DNA of 64,000 nt from assembly GCF_000427785.1 (NCBI RefSeq), contig NZ_ATYR01000012.1:1-64000 (forward strand), written 5' to 3'. Source of the DNA: Massilia alkalitolerans DSM 17462 (GTDB lineage Bacteria; Pseudomonadota; Gammaproteobacteria; Burkholderiales; Burkholderiaceae_D). Of the stretch, positions 17,808 through 28,343 are shown one piece after another (position 1 is the first letter of the stretch; each line of letters opens with the position of its first letter). A program made the translations under genes and the position numbers. The notes beneath the pieces were generated by a model. The model did no database searches. It was given only the letters and a program-made list of their open reading frames with translations, and was not told the DNA's origin.

Positions 17808-18938
17808 CTACAGCAGCACCAGGTTGTCGCGGTGGACCAGTTCCGGCCCCTCGACATAGCCCAGGATGCGTTCGATCTCCGCCGACGAATGGCGCATGAT
17901 GCGCCGCACTTCGCTGCTGGTGTAGTTGGTCAGTCCGCGCGCCAGCGGCTTGCCCGCCTCGTCGATGCAGGTGATCACCTGGCCGCGCCCGAACTCGCCG
18001 CGCACCGCGACCACGCCGATCGGCAGCAGCGACTTGCCTTCCCGGGTCAGCTTCTGGGCGGCGCCGGCATCGATCACGACTTCGCCGGTGGTGTGCAGGT
18101 GGTCGATCATCCACTGACGCCGTGCGGTCAGGCGGCCGGTAGGCGCGGTGAGCTGGGTGCCGATCATCTCGCCGCCGGCCAGGCGCACCAGCACGTCTTC
18201 TTCACGGCCCCAGGCGATGATGGTGTGGGCGCCCGAGCGCGCCGCACGCCTGGCGGCCAGCACCTTGGTCAGCATGCCGCCGCGCCCGATGCTCGAGCCC
18301 GCCCCGCCTGCCATCGCTTCCAGTTGCGGATCGCCCGCCTGCGCTTCCCCGATCAGGTGCGCGCCCGGGTCCTTGCGCGGATCGGCGGAGAACAGGCCGC
18401 GCTGGTCGGTCAGGATCACCAGCGCATCGGCCTCGATCAAATTGGCCACCAGCGCGCCCAGGGTGTCGTTGTCGCCGAACTTGATTTCGTCGGTGACGAC
18501 CGTATCGTTCTCGTTGATGATCGGGACCACGCCCAGGCGCAGCAGGGTGGTGAGCGTCGAGCGCGCGTTCAGGTAGCGTTCGCGGTCGGCCAGATCGGCG
18601 TGGGTGAGCAGCACCTGGGCGGTCTTGACGCCGTGGGTGTGGAAGCTGGTTTCGTAGATCTGCGCCAGGCCCATCTGGCCCACGGCGGCGCAGGCCTGCA
18701 GTTCGTGGATGTCGGTCGGGCGTGAGGTAAAACCGAGGCGCAGCATGCCTTCGGCGATGGCGCCCGAGGACACGAGCACGACGTCCTTGCCCAGGCCGCG
18801 CAGCGCGGCGATCTGGGCCGCCCAGCGGGCGATGGCGGTATGGTCGAGACCCCTGCCCTCGTCTGTGACGAGCGAGGAACCGACCTTGACGATGATGCGG
18901 GAGGCTTGCTGGAGCGCTGAGTGGTGGGTTGAAGTCAT
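17808..18938 (-). CDS. proB: Glutamate 5-kinase
   Basis: The 376-residue enzyme has the amino-acid-kinase domain ([51 protein letters not shown]) and a C-terminal PUA domain (about residues 280-376). It phosphorylates glutamate, the first step of proline synthesis. Its start overlaps the stop of the upstream membrane protein by 4 nt. obgE, the membrane protein and proB form one minus-strand series, a common betaproteobacterial order apart from the inserted membrane gene. Confidence 0.96.
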   Translation of the reverse strand: MTSTHHSALQQASRIIVKVGSSLVTDEGRGLDHTAIARWAAQIAALRGLGKDVVLVSSGAIAEGMLRLGFTSRPTDIHELQACAAVGQMGLAQIYETSFHTHGVKTAQVLLTHADLADRERYLNARSTLTTLLRLGVVPIINENDTVVTDEIKFGDNDTLGALVANLIEADALVILTDQRGLFSADPRKDPGAHLIGEAQAGDPQLEAMAGGAGSSIGRGGMLTKVLAARRAARSGAHTIIAWGREEDVLVRLAGGEMIGTQLTAPTGRLTARRQWMIDHLHTTGEVVIDAGAAQKLTREGKSLLPIGVVAVRGEFGRGQVITCIDEAGKPLARGLTNYTSSEVRRIMRHSSAEIERILGYVEGPELVHRDNLVLL

Positions 18939-19345
18939 GGTGACAGGAATTTTCCTCGCGGCCGTAAGGCCAGCAGGGAAAGTCCTGCCAACAACTCGAC
19001 CGCGCAGACTGCTAATAATACCCCCTTCGGCAACCCGATCGCGAAAGCGGCGACGAGGCGCCCGGCCGGCTGGGCCAGGAGGAACAATGCGGTGAGGTCG
19101 ACGAGGAGGGGCTGGTCGCCCTGTCTCGATGCCAGCAGCGCCAGCATCGCGGTAGCGAGGCGCATGCCCACGTAGATGGCGTAGAACTGGCTGTAGCCGT
19201 TCACGCCGACGAGAAAGATGCCCATCGCCGACGCGATACGGTCGGGATCGAGCATGGCCGCCAGCGCCGCCAGCGAACTGGCGGTGGCGACGAGCTGCAA
19301 CAGTTGGCTGCGCAGCCAGCTGCGAGTCACTGCTGCCACAGGCAA
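18935..19345 (-). CDS. Small four-helix membrane protein, unknown
   Basis: The 136-residue protein has about four hydrophobic segments (residues 15-32, 38-75, 82-102, 104-126) separated by short polar turns such as the central [14 protein letters not shown]. The topology and the central GMR resemble DUF4345-type proteins, but I cannot confirm family membership. It is translationally coupled to proB (4-nt overlap) and starts 1 nt after the obgE stop, so it belongs to this operon. Confidence 0.6.
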   Translation of the reverse strand: MPVAAVTRSWLRSQLLQLVATASSLAALAAMLDPDRIASAMGIFLVGVNGYSQFYAIYVGMRLATAMLALLASRQGDQPLLVDLTALFLLAQPAGRLVAAFAIGLPKGVLLAVCAVELLAGLSLLALRPRGKFLSP

Positions 19346-19346
19346 C

Positions 19347-20508
<1,162 letters not shown>

Positions 20509-20565
20509 CGATGGAAGGCTTGCGCCTTGCAAAGAAGCGCCGCGTCGAGCGGCGCGAGTAACTAC

Positions 20566-20838
20566 TTAAGCAGCGACTGCTTCGTTGGCAACGACGGTCA
20601 CGAACTGCTTCGAGCCCACGCCTTGCTTGACGAACTTGACGGTACCGTCGACCAGCGCGAACAGGGTGTGATCCTTGCCGGTGCCGACGTTGGTGCCTGC
20701 GCGCACCGGGGTGCCGCGTTGACGGATGATGATGCCGCCGGCGTTGATCGCCTGGCCGCCGTAGACTTTCACGCCGAGGCGCTTGCTTTCTGAGTCACGG
20801 CCGTTGCGGGTAGTACCGCCACCTTTTTTGTGTGCCAT
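20566..20838 (-). CDS. rpmA: 50S ribosomal protein L27
   Basis: The 90-residue protein begins [20 protein letters not shown], the conserved L27 N-terminus that reaches the peptidyl-transferase centre, and continues with [19 protein letters not shown]. There is no N-terminal cleavage extension of the Firmicutes type. It is cotranscribed with rplU 42 nt upstream. Confidence 0.98.
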   Translation of the reverse strand: MAHKKGGGTTRNGRDSESKRLGVKVYGGQAINAGGIIIRQRGTPVRAGTNVGTGKDHTLFALVDGTVKFVKQGVGSKQFVTVVANEAVAA

Positions 20839-20880
20839 TTATTTGCTCCTTGATGAATGAACTTGGTGAATCGAACGGGA

Positions 20881-21192
20881 TTAGCCGTTGATCGACACCA
20901 CCTGGATTTCGGTGAAGTTCTGGCGATGGCCCTGACGCTTCTGGTAGTGCTTACGACGGCGCATCTTGAAAATGCGGACCTTGTCGTGGCGACCGTGGGA
21001 AACAACTTTCACCAGGACCGAGGCACCTTCGACCAGCGGAGCACCAAACTTGATGCTGTCGCCCGCGCCGAGCGCGAGAACTTGATCGATGGTGAGTTCG
21101 GAACCAATGTCAGCAGGTATCTGTTCTACTTTGAGTTTTTCGCCAGCGACAACTTTATATTGCTTGCCACCGGTTTTTATGACCGCGTACAT
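20881..21192 (-). CDS. rplU: 50S ribosomal protein L21
   Basis: The 103-residue protein begins [23 protein letters not shown] and ends with the basic [24 protein letters not shown] stretch typical of L21, which binds 23S rRNA. It is the first gene of the rplU-rpmA unit, about 70 nt downstream of a near-perfect promoter. Confidence 0.98.
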   Translation of the reverse strand: MYAVIKTGGKQYKVVAGEKLKVEQIPADIGSELTIDQVLALGAGDSIKFGAPLVEGASVLVKVVSHGRHDKVRIFKMRRRKHYQKRQGHRQNFTEIQVVSING

Positions 21193-21271
21193 GATTGAAA
21201 CCTCATCAAATGTTTAAAAGATTCCCACCGGCGTCGAGACGCTGGACTGTTCGGAAGCCGGGGAACAGGGG

Positions 21272-21300
21272 ATTATACATAACTCGCTGCAGCGCGTCAA
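21272..21300 (-). promoter_or_regulatory. Strong sigma-70 promoter of rplU-rpmA
   Basis: On the minus strand TTGACG (21295-21300) and TATAAT (21272-21277) are separated by exactly 17 nt. This is the best sigma-70 match seen in the window. The predicted start near 21265 gives a leader of about 72 nt. Confidence 0.85.
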
Positions 21301-21423
21301 AAGGCCTTGACGATTCGCTCCGGATGGTGTTGCCGTCGTAGCACAATGCCAAGTTTCAGCCGGACTTTCGCTCGCCCTGGAGAGTGATAAGCCATCCGTG
21401 GGACGCCCTTCCCTTGCATGACG

Positions 21424-21429
21424 TATAAT
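21424..21429 (+). promoter_or_regulatory. -10 element for ispB
   Basis: A perfect TATAAT on the plus strand lies 44 nt before the TTG start of ispB. The -35 region is weak (GGACGC at the expected place). The 280-nt gap 21193-21472 thus holds two divergent promoters. Confidence 0.5.
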
Positions 21430-21472
21430 CTCGGCACTTAACCAAATACTCACCGTTTATTGCAGGTTCGCC

Positions 21473-22459
21473 TTGTCAGCTGCTACCCAACACGCCCAGA
21501 ACACCATCGCCCAATCGATCGCCACCGACATGGAGGCCGTGAACGCGGTGATCCGACAGCGACTGCAGTCGGAAGTGAGCCTGGTGAACCAGATCGCCGA
21601 GTACATCATCAGCGCGGGCGGCAAGCGGATCCGGCCGGTGCTGGTGCTGCTGCTGGCCAATGCCTACGGCTATCGTGGAACCGCCCACCACGAGCTGGCG
21701 GCAGTGGTCGAATTCATCCACACCGCGACCCTGCTGCACGACGACGTGGTCGACGAATCCTCGATGCGCCGCGGGCGCCAGACCGCCAACGCCCTGTTCG
21801 GCAACGCCGCCTCGGTGCTGGTGGGCGACTACCTGTACTCGCGCTCGTTCGAGATGATGACCAGCCTCGACAACATGCGCGTGATGAGCATCCTGTCGCG
21901 CGCCACCACCGTGATCGCCGAAGGCGAAGTGCTGCAACTGCTGAACATGCACGATCCGGACGTGACGCATGAAAGCTACCTGAAGGTGATCCGTTCCAAG
22001 ACCGCCAAGCTGTTCGAGGCGGCCGCCGAGCTGGGCGCCCTGGTGGGCGGCGCCGATGACGAGCAGATCGCCGCGGCCGGCGAATACGGCCGCTCGCTGG
22101 GCACGGCGTTCCAGCTGATCGACGACGTGCTGGACTACGCCGGCGACGCCGCCGAGATCGGCAAGAACCTGGGCGACGACCTGCGCGAAGGCAAGCCCAC
22201 CCTGCCGCTGATCTGGCTGATGGAAAACGGTACGCCGGAACAGCGCCAGCTGGTGCGCAGCTGCATCGAGCATGGCGACGAAGCACAGTTCGAAGCGGTG
22301 CTGGCGGCGGTGACCTCGAGCGGCGCACTGGACTACACCCGCCAGCAGGCGGAACAGGCTGCGCGCCGCGCGGCCGAGGCAATCTCTGGCCTGCCGGAAA
22401 GCGTCTACAAGGCGAGCCTGCAGCAGCTCTGCAGTTTCGCTGTTGACAGGAACCATTGA
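21473..22459 (+). CDS. ispB: Octaprenyl diphosphate synthase (polyprenyl synthetase)
   Basis: The 328-residue all-helical prenyltransferase has both aspartate-rich motifs, LLHDDVVDESSMRRG and LIDDVLDYAGD, plus GGKRIRPVLVLL. It extends farnesyl diphosphate with IPP to make the ubiquinone side chain. The start codon is TTG at 21473, preceded by GCAGG; the next ATG (21530) would remove the conserved first helix, so TTG is preferred. Being divergent from rplU-rpmA is a conserved proteobacterial arrangement. Confidence 0.95.
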   Translation: MSAATQHAQNTIAQSIATDMEAVNAVIRQRLQSEVSLVNQIAEYIISAGGKRIRPVLVLLLANAYGYRGTAHHELAAVVEFIHTATLLHDDVVDESSMRRGRQTANALFGNAASVLVGDYLYSRSFEMMTSLDNMRVMSILSRATTVIAEGEVLQLLNMHDPDVTHESYLKVIRSKTAKLFEAAAELGALVGGADDEQIAAAGEYGRSLGTAFQLIDDVLDYAGDAAEIGKNLGDDLREGKPTLPLIWLMENGTPEQRQLVRSCIEHGDEAQFEAVLAAVTSSGALDYTRQQAEQAARRAAEAISGLPESVYKASLQQLCSFAVDRNH

Positions 22460-22511
22460 GCCGAATATAGTAATGCCTTCCCGAGATTTCGGTAACGAAG
22501 TCTCAAACAGT

Positions 22512-22588
22512 CGGGGTGTAGCTTAGCCCGGTAGAGCGCTACGTTCGGGACGTAGAGGCCGGAGGTTCGAATCCTCTCACCCCGACCA
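22512..22588 (+). tRNA. tRNA-Pro (anticodon CGG)
   Basis: The 77-nt sequence folds as a full cloverleaf: acceptor CGGGGTG/CACCCCG, anticodon stem CTACG/CGTAG with loop TTCGGGA giving anticodon CGG (reads CCG), T-loop GTTCGAATC, and encoded CCA at 22586-22588. The C1-G72 end pair is the normal proline identity feature. It lies 52 nt after the ispB stop. Confidence 0.97.
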
Positions 22589-22601
22589 CCGAATTTGAAA
22601 A

Positions 22602-22635
22602 AGCCAGATCCAGCATTAGCTGATCTGGCTTTTTT
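22602..22635 (+). terminator. Intrinsic terminator after tRNA-Pro
   Basis: AGCCAGATC (22602-22610) pairs perfectly with GATCTGGCT (22622-22630), followed by a run of six T. It begins 13 nt past the tRNA CCA end. Confidence 0.9.
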
Positions 22636-22762
22636 CATTCCGCCGGATCGCTATGTTCGAAATGTATGCGCAGCGCATACGGAATGGGCTATATTCATAT
22701 CATCTCGCATGCCGAAGACATGCTGCATCCGGTGTCCCGGCCATGCCCAGGGGGTGATCGAA

Positions 22763-24100
22763 ATGCGCATTGCACGACTGTTCCCTGCCGCACTGGCAGC
22801 AGTAATCCTCTCCCATACGGCGCACGCCGCCGAGCCGAGCGCAAGCGAGCAGCAAGTCCGCAAGCGCGCCGCCGCGGTCGAGCCGCAGCTGATCAAGTGG
22901 CGGCGCGACATCCACCAGCATCCCGATCTCGGGAACCAGGAAACCCGCACCGCCAAACTCGTGGCCGAGCACTTGCGCCAGCTGGGCCTGGAGGTGCGCA
23001 CCGGGATCGGCATCACCGGCGTGGTCGGCATCCTCAAGGGCGCCAAGCCGGGCAAGACGGTGGCGCTGCGCGCCGACATGGATGCGCTGCCGGTCAAGGA
23101 GCCGGCCGGCCTGCCCTTCGCATCCAGGGCTAAAGGCAATTACCAGGGACGCGAGGTCGACGTCATGCACGCATGCGGCCACGATACCCACACGGCGATG
23201 CTGATGGCGACCGCGACGGTGCTGGCGGGCATGCGCGACAGCCTGGCCGGCACCGTGATGTTCATCTTCCAGCCCGCCGAGGAAGGTTCCAGCACCTTCC
23301 TGCCCGGCACCGGCAAGGCATGGGGCGCCAAGCTGATGCTCGACGAGGGCCTGTTCAAGCAGCGCAAGCCGGATGCGGTACTGGCCATGCACGTCATGCC
23401 GGGCCGTTCGGGCGAGATCAGCTGGCGTACCGGCCCCATCACGGCCGCAAGCGATTCGCTCGACATCAGCATCACCGGCAAGCAAGGACATGGCGGCATG
23501 CCATGGAATACGATCGACCCGATCGTGACCTCGGCGCTCGTCATCAACGGCCTGCAGACCGTGGTGAGCCGGCAGGCCAACCTGACGGAGTCTCCCGTGG
23601 TTGTGACCGTCGGCACGATCAATGGCGGCACCGGCCCGAACATCGTTCCCGAAACGGTGAACATGACCGGAACGATTCGCAGCTACGGCAAGAAAGTCCG
23701 CGGCGATGTCGTGGCGGACATCAAGACCAGCGCACAGAACATCGCCGCCAGTACCGGCGCGGAAGCGAAGGTCACGATCGTCCCGATGTACGATGCGGTG
23801 GAAAACCAGAAAGCCCTGGCCGACAGCATGCGGCCGGTGCTGGAGCGTGCCGCCGACGGCAAGGTCTCGCAGGCGCTGCTGTCAGGCGCGTCCGAAGACT
23901 TTTCCTTCTTCTCCGAACAGGTGCCGGGACTGTATGTCTTCCTGGGCATTACGCCCGATGGGCAGGATCCGGCCAAGGCGGCGCCGAACCACAATCCCAG
24001 GTTCTTCGTCGACGAAAAGGCCCTGGTTGTCGGGGTACGGGCCATGTCCATGATGGCGCTCAACTACCTGACGAGCGGCGCCCAGGTGGCGGCGAAGTAA
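22763..24100 (+). CDS. M20 family amidohydrolase, exported
   Basis: The 445-residue protein has a signal peptide (MRIARLFPAALAAVILSHTAHA) and an M20D amidohydrolase domain of the hippurate hydrolase/IAA-amino-acid hydrolase type: RRDIHQHPDLGNQE, ALRADMDALPV, VMHACGHDTHTAML, QPAEEGS and the dimerisation GKQGHGGMPWNTIDP. Metal ligands (Cys/His of HACGHD, Glu of PAEE) are present. It would hydrolyse an N-acyl amino acid in the periplasm. The start at 22763 gives a clean signal peptide; the longer frame back to 22595 runs through the tRNA terminator and is rejected. Its last 41 nt overlap nasA on the other strand. Confidence 0.9.
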   Translation: MRIARLFPAALAAVILSHTAHAAEPSASEQQVRKRAAAVEPQLIKWRRDIHQHPDLGNQETRTAKLVAEHLRQLGLEVRTGIGITGVVGILKGAKPGKTVALRADMDALPVKEPAGLPFASRAKGNYQGREVDVMHACGHDTHTAMLMATATVLAGMRDSLAGTVMFIFQPAEEGSSTFLPGTGKAWGAKLMLDEGLFKQRKPDAVLAMHVMPGRSGEISWRTGPITAASDSLDISITGKQGHGGMPWNTIDPIVTSALVINGLQTVVSRQANLTESPVVVTVGTINGGTGPNIVPETVNMTGTIRSYGKKVRGDVVADIKTSAQNIAASTGAEAKVTIVPMYDAVENQKALADSMRPVLERAADGKVSQALLSGASEDFSFFSEQVPGLYVFLGITPDGQDPAKAAPNHNPRFFVDEKALVVGVRAMSMMALNYLTSGAQVAAK

Positions 24101-26768
24101 AGCCGAGCAGTTGCCGGATCTCCGGCAGGCAGGAACCGCAATTGCCGCCGGCGCGCAGGCAGGCGGTCACGCCCGCGGCATCCCGCAGGCCGTGTTCCTC
24201 GATCGCCTTGCAGATCGTGTTGCGGCCTACGCCAAAGCAGGAACAGACGGTCGGGCCCGGATCGGCGCCCTGCGCAGGCAGACGGCCTGCGAGCAGCGTG
24301 GCCCGTTCCTGTGCCGACAGCAAGTCCCGAGCGAACAGGCCGCCTAGCCAGGTGCGGGCCGGCAGGTCCGGGCGGCGCGACACGAACAGGCAGGCGTGCA
24401 GGCGCCCGTCGACCAGCAGGGCGCAGCGCAGCATGCCCTCGGCCTTGTCCTCGTATTCGATCCAGTCTGCGTCCTCGCCTGCCCCCAGCAGTACGCGCGC
24501 CCAGCCTGGGGAGACCGCTTCGCGGCCGCCCAGTTCGTAGCGCACGAAGCCGGCGCCGCGCACACGCGTCCAGTTGGCGACGCGCCCCAGGTCCAGCTCC
24601 TCGCGGCACAGGATGAAGCCATGCCAGGCCACCCCGAAAGGCTCGACCCGGACCGGCGTATGCTTGAATTCAGGCTCGCCCGACACCGGGTCGACGTCCG
24701 GATTGACCACGGCGCCGACCCGCGCGTCCGAGGCGGTCTGGCCGTTCCAGTGGATCGGGATGAAAGCGGCGCCGCGCGCGATGCCGCCGCTGTGCGCCAC
24801 CCGCGCCACCATCGCGCCCCAGCGGCTGGTAACGCGCGCCAGCTCGCCTTCGCGCACGCCACTTAGCAAGGCGTCGTGCGGGTGCAGGTCGACGAAGGGC
24901 TCGGGGGCGTGAGCAGCCAGGCGCGGCGACTTGCCGGTCCGGGTCATGGTGTGCCACTGGTCGCGCAGGCGGCCGGTGTTCAGCGCCAGCGGATACTCGC
25001 CGCCCGGCGCATTGGCCGGCAGGCGCGGCGCGGTCGCCACGAAACGCGCCCTGCCATCGGGGCGGGCGAAGCGGCCGTCGGCGAACAGGCGCGTCGTTCC
25101 TGCGCCGCTGCGCAGGACGGGCCATTGCGAGGGCTCGAGCGCGTCGTAGGCGGCGCGGTCCATGCCGGCCAGGCCGTCGATGCGGAACGCGCGCGGCAGC
25201 TCCCCTTCCCCGTTGCGCCAGCCAGATAGCCGGGCATGCTCGTCGAAGATCTCGTGCACGCCCGCGTAGTCGAAGCCGTGAAAACCCATGCGCTGGGCCA
25301 CCTGGCAGATCGCCTGCCAGTCGCTGCGCGCTTCTCCCGGCCTTGGGAGGAAGGCGCGCTGGCGCGAGATGCAGCGTTCGGAATTGGTCACCGTGCCATC
25401 CTTCTCGCCCCAGCCCAGCGCGGGCAGCAGCACGTGTCCCAGCGCGGCGGTATCGGTATCCGGACTCATGTCCGAGACCACCACCAGCTCGCAGCGCTCC
25501 AGGGCGCGCTGGACCCGGTCGGCGTCCGGCAGGCTGACCACCGGATTGGTCGCCATGATCCACACGGCCTTCACCTTGCCCACTTCGATCGCGCGGAACA
25601 GGTCCACCGCCTTCAGGCCCGGCTTGTCGGCGATGCGCGGGGCATCCCAGAAGCTGCGCACGGCCTCGCGGTGGGCCGGCTGGTCGAGCTCCAGGTGGCT
25701 GGCCAGCATGTTGGCCAGTCCGCCCACTTCGCGGCCGCCCATGGCGTTCGGCTGGCCGGTCAGCGAGAATGGCCCCATGCCCGGCTTGCCGATCCGGCCG
25801 GTGAACAGGTGGCAGTTGATGATGCTGTTGACCTTGTCCGTGCCGCTGGAGGACTGGTTGACGCCCTGCGAGAAGGCGGTGACGACGTTTTCGGTTGCGG
25901 CAAACAGCTCGTAGAACGCGGCCAGTTGGCGCGGATCGACGCCGCAGGTGCGCGCCACGAAGTCGATGTCGGCGCAGTGGCCCGCTTGTTCGAGGGCGGC
26001 ATCGAGGCCGCTGGTGTGGTCCGCCACGAAAGCATGGTCTGCCCTGCCGGCACGCGCCAGGTGGCTGAGCAGGCCGTTGAACAGCCAGACGTCGGTGCCC
26101 GCCTTGACCGGCAGGTGCAGGTCGGCCAGCTCGCAGGTCGCGGTGCGGCGCGGGTCGATCGCGACGATGCGCAAGCCGGGCCGCGCTTCCTTCGCCTTGA
26201 CGATGCGCTGGAACAGCGTCGGGTGGCACCAGGCCGTGTTGGAGCCGACCAGCACGATCAGATCGGCCAGTTCGAAGTCCTCGTAGCAGCCCGGCACCAG
26301 GTCTTCGCCGAAGGCGCGCTTGTGCCCGGCCACGCTGGACGACATGCACAGGCGCGAATTGGTGTCGATGTTGGCGCTGCCCACGAAGCCCTTCATGAAC
26401 TTGTTGGCAACGTAGTAGTCCTCGGTCAGCAGCTGGCCCGAGACGTACATCGCCACCGCGTCCGGGCCGTGCTCGGCGATGATGGCAGCGAAGGTGGAGG
26501 CGACCTTGTCGAGGGCCTCGCCCCAGCCGGCCTGGCGCAGCTTGCCGTCCTCGCGGATGGCCGGCGCCAGCAGGCGTCCGTCCAGGCCGAGCGTCTCGCC
26601 CAGCGCCGCACCCTTGACGCACAGGCGGCCGCGGTTTGCGATGTGCTCCGGGTCGCCCTCGATCAGGGCGCCGTCCGCCATCGGCGTCGCCTTGATGCCG
26701 CAGCCGACGCCGCAGTAGGGACAGGTGGTGCGGACTGCCGCCGCGATCGGGATCATCGGAACACCCAT
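24060..26768 (-). CDS. nasA: Assimilatory nitrate reductase catalytic subunit
   Basis: The 902-residue molybdopterin oxidoreductase has the N-terminal 4Fe-4S motif (CPYCGVGCGI ... RLCVKG), bis-MGD domains (SNTAWCHPTLFQRI; ATNPVVSLPDADRV; LNTGRLRDQWHTMTRTGKS) and a C-terminal BFD-like [2Fe-2S] domain (VCSCFGVGRNTICKAI ... GGNCGSCLPEI). This is the cytoplasmic NasA type that reduces nitrate to nitrite. Its ATG overlaps the TGA of the upstream FAD protein. It is the last gene of the narK-nirBD operon; its 3' end overlaps the M20 gene by 41 nt, and no terminator is visible. Confidence 0.94.
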   Translation of the reverse strand: MGVPMIPIAAAVRTTCPYCGVGCGIKATPMADGALIEGDPEHIANRGRLCVKGAALGETLGLDGRLLAPAIREDGKLRQAGWGEALDKVASTFAAIIAEHGPDAVAMYVSGQLLTEDYYVANKFMKGFVGSANIDTNSRLCMSSSVAGHKRAFGEDLVPGCYEDFELADLIVLVGSNTAWCHPTLFQRIVKAKEARPGLRIVAIDPRRTATCELADLHLPVKAGTDVWLFNGLLSHLARAGRADHAFVADHTSGLDAALEQAGHCADIDFVARTCGVDPRQLAAFYELFAATENVVTAFSQGVNQSSSGTDKVNSIINCHLFTGRIGKPGMGPFSLTGQPNAMGGREVGGLANMLASHLELDQPAHREAVRSFWDAPRIADKPGLKAVDLFRAIEVGKVKAVWIMATNPVVSLPDADRVQRALERCELVVVSDMSPDTDTAALGHVLLPALGWGEKDGTVTNSERCISRQRAFLPRPGEARSDWQAICQVAQRMGFHGFDYAGVHEIFDEHARLSGWRNGEGELPRAFRIDGLAGMDRAAYDALEPSQWPVLRSGAGTTRLFADGRFARPDGRARFVATAPRLPANAPGGEYPLALNTGRLRDQWHTMTRTGKSPRLAAHAPEPFVDLHPHDALLSGVREGELARVTSRWGAMVARVAHSGGIARGAAFIPIHWNGQTASDARVGAVVNPDVDPVSGEPEFKHTPVRVEPFGVAWHGFILCREELDLGRVANWTRVRGAGFVRYELGGREAVSPGWARVLLGAGEDADWIEYEDKAEGMLRCALLVDGRLHACLFVSRRPDLPARTWLGGLFARDLLSAQERATLLAGRLPAQGADPGPTVCSCFGVGRNTICKAIEEHGLRDAAGVTACLRAGGNCGSCLPEIRQLLGFTSPPPGRRSSGS

Positions 26769-27991
26769 CAGGCAGCCTCGCATAGAGTCGGGCCGAACAG
26801 CAGCCGGTCGCGGATGCTTGAAACGTCGGTGCCGCGCTGGATCAGGTCGAAGTACCAGGGCCCATCCGACACGTCGCCGTACAGCACCGCGCCGGTCACG
26901 CGGCCGCCCATCAGCACCAGGCGCTTGTACACGCCGGCGTGGCGGTCGCGCAGCACCAGGTCTTCGCTGCCCTCCAGGCCACTGAAGTCGCCGGCCGAGT
27001 ACAGGTCGATGCCGGTCACCTTCAGCTTGACAGCTAGGGCCTGCTGCACGTAGCGGCGGTGGCCGAACCCTGCCAGGTGGGCGGCGCAGACCCGCGCCTG
27101 GTCCCAGATCGGCGCCACCAGGCCGAAGGTGGCCTTGCGGTGCTGGACGCATTCGCCCACCGCATACACGCGCGGGTCGTAGGTCTGCAGGGTGTCGTCG
27201 ACCACGATGGCGCGTTCGACGTGCAGGCCCGCCTCGCGTGCCAGCGCCACGTTGGGGCGCACGCCGGCGGCCATCACCACCAGGTCGGCCGGCACCTCCA
27301 GGCCGTCGACAAAGCGCACCGCTTCCACCTTGCCTTCGCCCAGGATCGCCTCGGTCTGGGCGCCGAGCAGGATGCGCAGGCCGCGCCGCTCCAGCGCGCT
27401 TTTCAGGAGCAGGGCCGCGGCCGGGTCGAGCTGCTGGTTCATCAGGCTGCTCGTCAAGTGCACGACGGTCACGTTCATCCCCTGGCGCAGCAGCCCGTTG
27501 GCCGCCTCCAGGCCGAGCAAGCCGCCGCCGATCACCACCGCACTGCCGCCGCGCTTGGCCGCGGCCAGCATCATGCCGACATCGTCGAGGTCGCGGAAAC
27601 CCACCACGCCGGCGAGCTGGGCGCCGGGCACCGGCACGATGAAGGGGCTGGAGCCGGTGGCCAGCAGCAGGCGGTCGTAAGACACTTCCAGGCCGGAGCG
27701 GGCGCGCACGATCCGGCGCGCACGGTCGATCGCCACCACCGGGTCGCCGGCGTGCAGCACGATGTTGTTCTCCGCGTACCACGCGCGGCTGTGCAGGATG
27801 ATGTCCTCAGCCGTCTTCTCGCCCGCCAGCACCGGCGAGAGCATGATGCGGTTGTAGTTCACGCGCGGTTCGGCGCCGAACACGGTGATGTCGTACAGGT
27901 CCGCGTCGAGCTTGAGCAACTCCTCGACGGTGCGCATGCCGGCCATGCCGTTGCCGACCACGACCAGTCTTTGCTTTACGGTGCGATCCAT
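26768..27991 (-). CDS. NirB-like FAD/NAD oxidoreductase (probable nitrate reductase electron donor)
   Basis: The 407-residue flavoprotein has FAD motif LVVVGNGMAGMRTVEEL, NAD motif AVVIGGGLLGLEAANGL and the GECVQHR FAD-ribityl segment. It closely resembles the N-terminal half of NirB encoded nearby (compare VNYNRIMLSPVLAGEKT with the NirB YDRVHLSEFFAGKS). Like Klebsiella NasC and Bacillus NasB it probably passes NADH electrons to NasA. The start at 27991 follows GGAGGCAAGG; it overlaps the nirD end by 16 nt. The C-terminus lacks the Fe-S domains of NasC. Confidence 0.85.
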   Translation of the reverse strand: MDRTVKQRLVVVGNGMAGMRTVEELLKLDADLYDITVFGAEPRVNYNRIMLSPVLAGEKTAEDIILHSRAWYAENNIVLHAGDPVVAIDRARRIVRARSGLEVSYDRLLLATGSSPFIVPVPGAQLAGVVGFRDLDDVGMMLAAAKRGGSAVVIGGGLLGLEAANGLLRQGMNVTVVHLTSSLMNQQLDPAAALLLKSALERRGLRILLGAQTEAILGEGKVEAVRFVDGLEVPADLVVMAAGVRPNVALAREAGLHVERAIVVDDTLQTYDPRVYAVGECVQHRKATFGLVAPIWDQARVCAAHLAGFGHRRYVQQALAVKLKVTGIDLYSAGDFSGLEGSEDLVLRDRHAGVYKRLVLMGGRVTGAVLYGDVSDGPWYFDLIQRGTDVSSIRDRLLFGPTLCEAA

Positions 27992-28323
27992 ACCTTGCCT
28001 CCTTCCACGCGGGCCGGGTAGCTGGCGACCGAGTGTTCGGGCGCTTCCAGGCATTCGCCGCTGTGGAGGTCGAAATGCTGCTTGTAGATGGGCGAGGCGA
28101 CCACGATGCGCTCCCCCAGACTGCCGACCAGTCCGCGCGACAGCACGGCGGCTTGCGCATTCGGGTCGAAGTTATCGATGGCGAAGACGCGTGGTTCCTC
28201 GGCACCGACGCGGAACACGGCCACCTGGCGGCCATCGAGCAGCGCGCAGACGCCGGTATCCGGCACGATCTCGTCCAGTTGGCAGACGGCGGTCCAGTTC
28301 TGTAATTGCAGGTCTCGGTGCAT
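27976..28323 (-). CDS. nirD: Nitrite reductase (NADH) small subunit
   Basis: The 115-residue protein has the NirD Rieske-like fold: NWTAVCQLDEIVPDTGVCALL, FAIDNFDPNAQAAVLSRG, SPIYKQHFDLHSGECLE. The Cys/His cluster ligands of true Rieske proteins are missing, as is normal for NirD. It partners NirB, whose gene ends 20 nt upstream. Confidence 0.95.
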   Translation of the reverse strand: MHRDLQLQNWTAVCQLDEIVPDTGVCALLDGRQVAVFRVGAEEPRVFAIDNFDPNAQAAVLSRGLVGSLGERIVVASPIYKQHFDLHSGECLEAPEHSVASYPARVEGGKVWIAP

Positions 28324-28343
28324 GGCTTATCTCCTCAATGGGT

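Noticed and set aside
22595..22762. N-terminal extension of the M20 amidohydrolase
   Set aside because: It would begin inside the tRNA-Pro terminator and hide a clean signal peptide that starts at 22763.
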